Below, piece by piece: positions 63,180-64,000 of a DNA stretch of 64,000 nt (position 1 is its first letter; every line of letters begins with the position of its first letter). The DNA comes from Spirosoma endbachense (lineage in GTDB: Bacteria > Bacteroidota > Bacteroidia > Cytophagales > Spirosomataceae): assembly GCF_010233585.1 (NCBI RefSeq), contig NZ_CP045997.1, positions 4,208,457-4,272,456 on the forward strand. Direction: 5' to 3'. The translations under genes and the position numbers were made by a program. The notes beneath the pieces were generated by a model, which saw only the letters and a program-made list of their open reading frames with translations, did no database searches and had not been told where the DNA came from.

Positions 63180-63518
63180 TCAAGTTAGCATGCGTATTTC
63201 GACGGTTCCGTCTACTTCCAGGATGGGGGCATTTTTGGCAATTTCTTCGGCTTCATAGTAATCATGGGCGCTGATAAAAATTAAGCCGATCACAGAACTA
63301 TTGCTTTCCAGATAAGGCCCGTCTGTCACTTTCTCGTCCTGATTTAGTACCAGTCCCTGCATATCCCAGCGTTGAACTGGCCTTGCCAGTTTGTTGAGGG
63401 CAGCTAGGCTTAGAAACCAATCCTGCCAGTGTTTACGATGCTTTGACTGCGCTTCCCCTGCCGGTTGTACTTCCGTTGTTGTATAATCCCTTCGAAATAT
63501 CAATACAAACTCGTTCAT
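63180..63518 (-). CDS. YCII-like protein, paralogue
   Basis: A 112-residue protein from the ATG at 63518 (a longer frame starts at 63557). It has the same fold and motifs as its neighbour: EFVLIFRRDYTTTEV, HRKHWQDWFLSLAALNKLAR, PVQRWDMQGLVLNQDEKVTD, SSVIGLIFISAHDYYEAEEI, APILEVDGTVEIR. It lies 30 bp upstream of that gene on the same strand and is presumably co-transcribed. Confidence 0.8.
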   Translation of the reverse strand: MNEFVLIFRRDYTTTEVQPAGEAQSKHRKHWQDWFLSLAALNKLARPVQRWDMQGLVLNQDEKVTDGPYLESNSSVIGLIFISAHDYYEAEEIAKNAPILEVDGTVEIRMLT

Positions 63519-63777
63519 TTTTTTTAGGTGGCTGATTACCGTTTTGATACCATGCATACTATGTGTTTACAATACCCATGCCAGATAGTCAAGTGACTGA
63601 TTGATAGTGCACTATAGCTTTTAATGTGCGCTTTTTTGCGCGATATTTAGCTAATTGACGACCATATTCACTAAATTCAGTTACCCATGATTGGGCTCTC
63701 CCTCAGCGGTTTTCTCCGCAACGTCGATACGATGTGGGTTTCTTGAGACTTTGGTGTGGGTTTGTTAATGATGTGAT
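63519..63777. other. Intergenic region before the repeat, no gene seen
   Basis: About 260 bp upstream of the YCII pair. It should hold their promoter on the minus strand, but I could not assign one. Confidence 0.35.
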
Positions 63778-63911
63778 GGCGGTTTCTTAAAACCGACACA
63801 GGGCGGACGGTTCGCCGATGCGACGGTTCGCCGATGCGATTCTAAAAACCTCGTAGGCCGGATTCAGTTTCTCAACTCGTGCAGGGTCAGGTTGAAGAAC
63901 CTGACCTCACA
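63778..63911 (+). repeat. Multi-hairpin dispersed repeat, copy 2
   Basis: About 135 bp aligning with the reverse complement of 37166-37320: GGTTTCTTAAAACCGACACA, GGACGGTTCGCCG, GATGCGATTCT, AACCTCGT and the stem GGTCAGGTTGAAGAACCTGA. A 16-bp unit CGGTTCGCCGATGCGA is tandemly doubled here (63808-63823, 63824-63839), in place of the central palindrome of copy 1. Confidence 0.8.
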
Positions 63912-64000
63912 CTTCTCACTCAACTCTCCCCTAACCGGTGTCAAAGCGGGTTGCCATCTCAGCAACTGTATGGAGTTAATCATCCACCGGTATGTGATTA

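Noticed and set aside
63808..63839. Tandem 16-bp units that could suggest a CRISPR-like or other array
   Set aside because: Only two directly adjoining copies with no spacer, inside a dispersed hairpin repeat. No cas genes in the window.
63940..64000. Short minus-strand open frame reaching the right edge
   Set aside because: Too short and featureless to call; it may be chance or a gene beyond the edge.

Overview
The window looks like chromosome of a member of the Bacteroidota, order Cytophagales, most like Spirosoma or a close relative. The evidence is two FecI-type sigma / FecR / SusC / SusD systems, a stand-alone TonB-dependent receptor, MacB/FtsX-like permeases (one with a PadR partner), a TAnnTTTG-type promoter, roughly 50% G+C by eye, and intergenic DNA rich in long hairpins and small repeats. 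No rRNA, tRNA or CRISPR array was seen. The species is an inference from gene content.

Layout. 1-127: the 5' end of an IS630-like transposase gene with its terminal repeat; two small non-coding elements elsewhere (9403-9540, 62638-62735) share that terminus. 692-7678 (minus strand): phosphoketolase, phosphate acetyltransferase and acetate kinase, preceded by a membrane protein and a truncated universal stress protein. 7863-9310: an organic-peroxide module (ohr, DoxX-like protein, ohrR) with a near-perfect operator overlapping its promoter. 9537-15219: a serine hydrolase, the remnant of one MacB-like permease followed by an intact one, and an EamA exporter. 15347-18795: a Wzi-like outer-membrane protein with small unrecognised membrane proteins. 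19295-22223: an atypical receiver protein followed by a 50-residue peptide gene, both present again as a decayed copy about 2.1 kb away, with a probable metal-related pair between them. 22517-30995: sigma, anti-sigma, SusC, SusD and a secreted FAD oxidoreductase. 31116-34380: PadR and permease with putative sigma-54-type control sites. 34681-37047: a TonB receptor. 37789-50049: a second sigma/FecR/SusC/SusD system joined to a CE12 acetylesterase, a PL11 lyase and a GH28 hydrolase, which is a coherent locus for the rhamnogalacturonan part of pectin. 50363-53099: a sulfatase, the remains of a SusD gene, and a secreted laminin-G-like protein. 53224-63518: a redox region of short-chain dehydrogenases each beside a regulator (AraC, HxlR, AraC), a Crp/Fnr protein beside an F420-reductase-like protein, an orphan succinate-dehydrogenase cytochrome b and two YCII-like proteins.

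How the parts work together. Phosphoketolase makes acetyl-phosphate from xylulose-5-phosphate or fructose-6-phosphate. AckA turns it into ATP and acetate, and Pta links it to acetyl-CoA. In the two Sus loci the N-terminal STN domain of SusC should signal through FecR to the sigma factor when substrate binds. The pectin locus then cuts and de-acetylates rhamnogalacturonan. The most novel-looking item is the duplicated 50-residue peptide. Its two copies differ mainly at silent codon positions, so it is a real and constrained gene, and it has features of a ribosomally made, modified peptide precursor. Decay is frequent: truncated Usp, truncated permease, truncated hydrolase with a lost nucleophile, SusD remnant and the dead second peptide copy.
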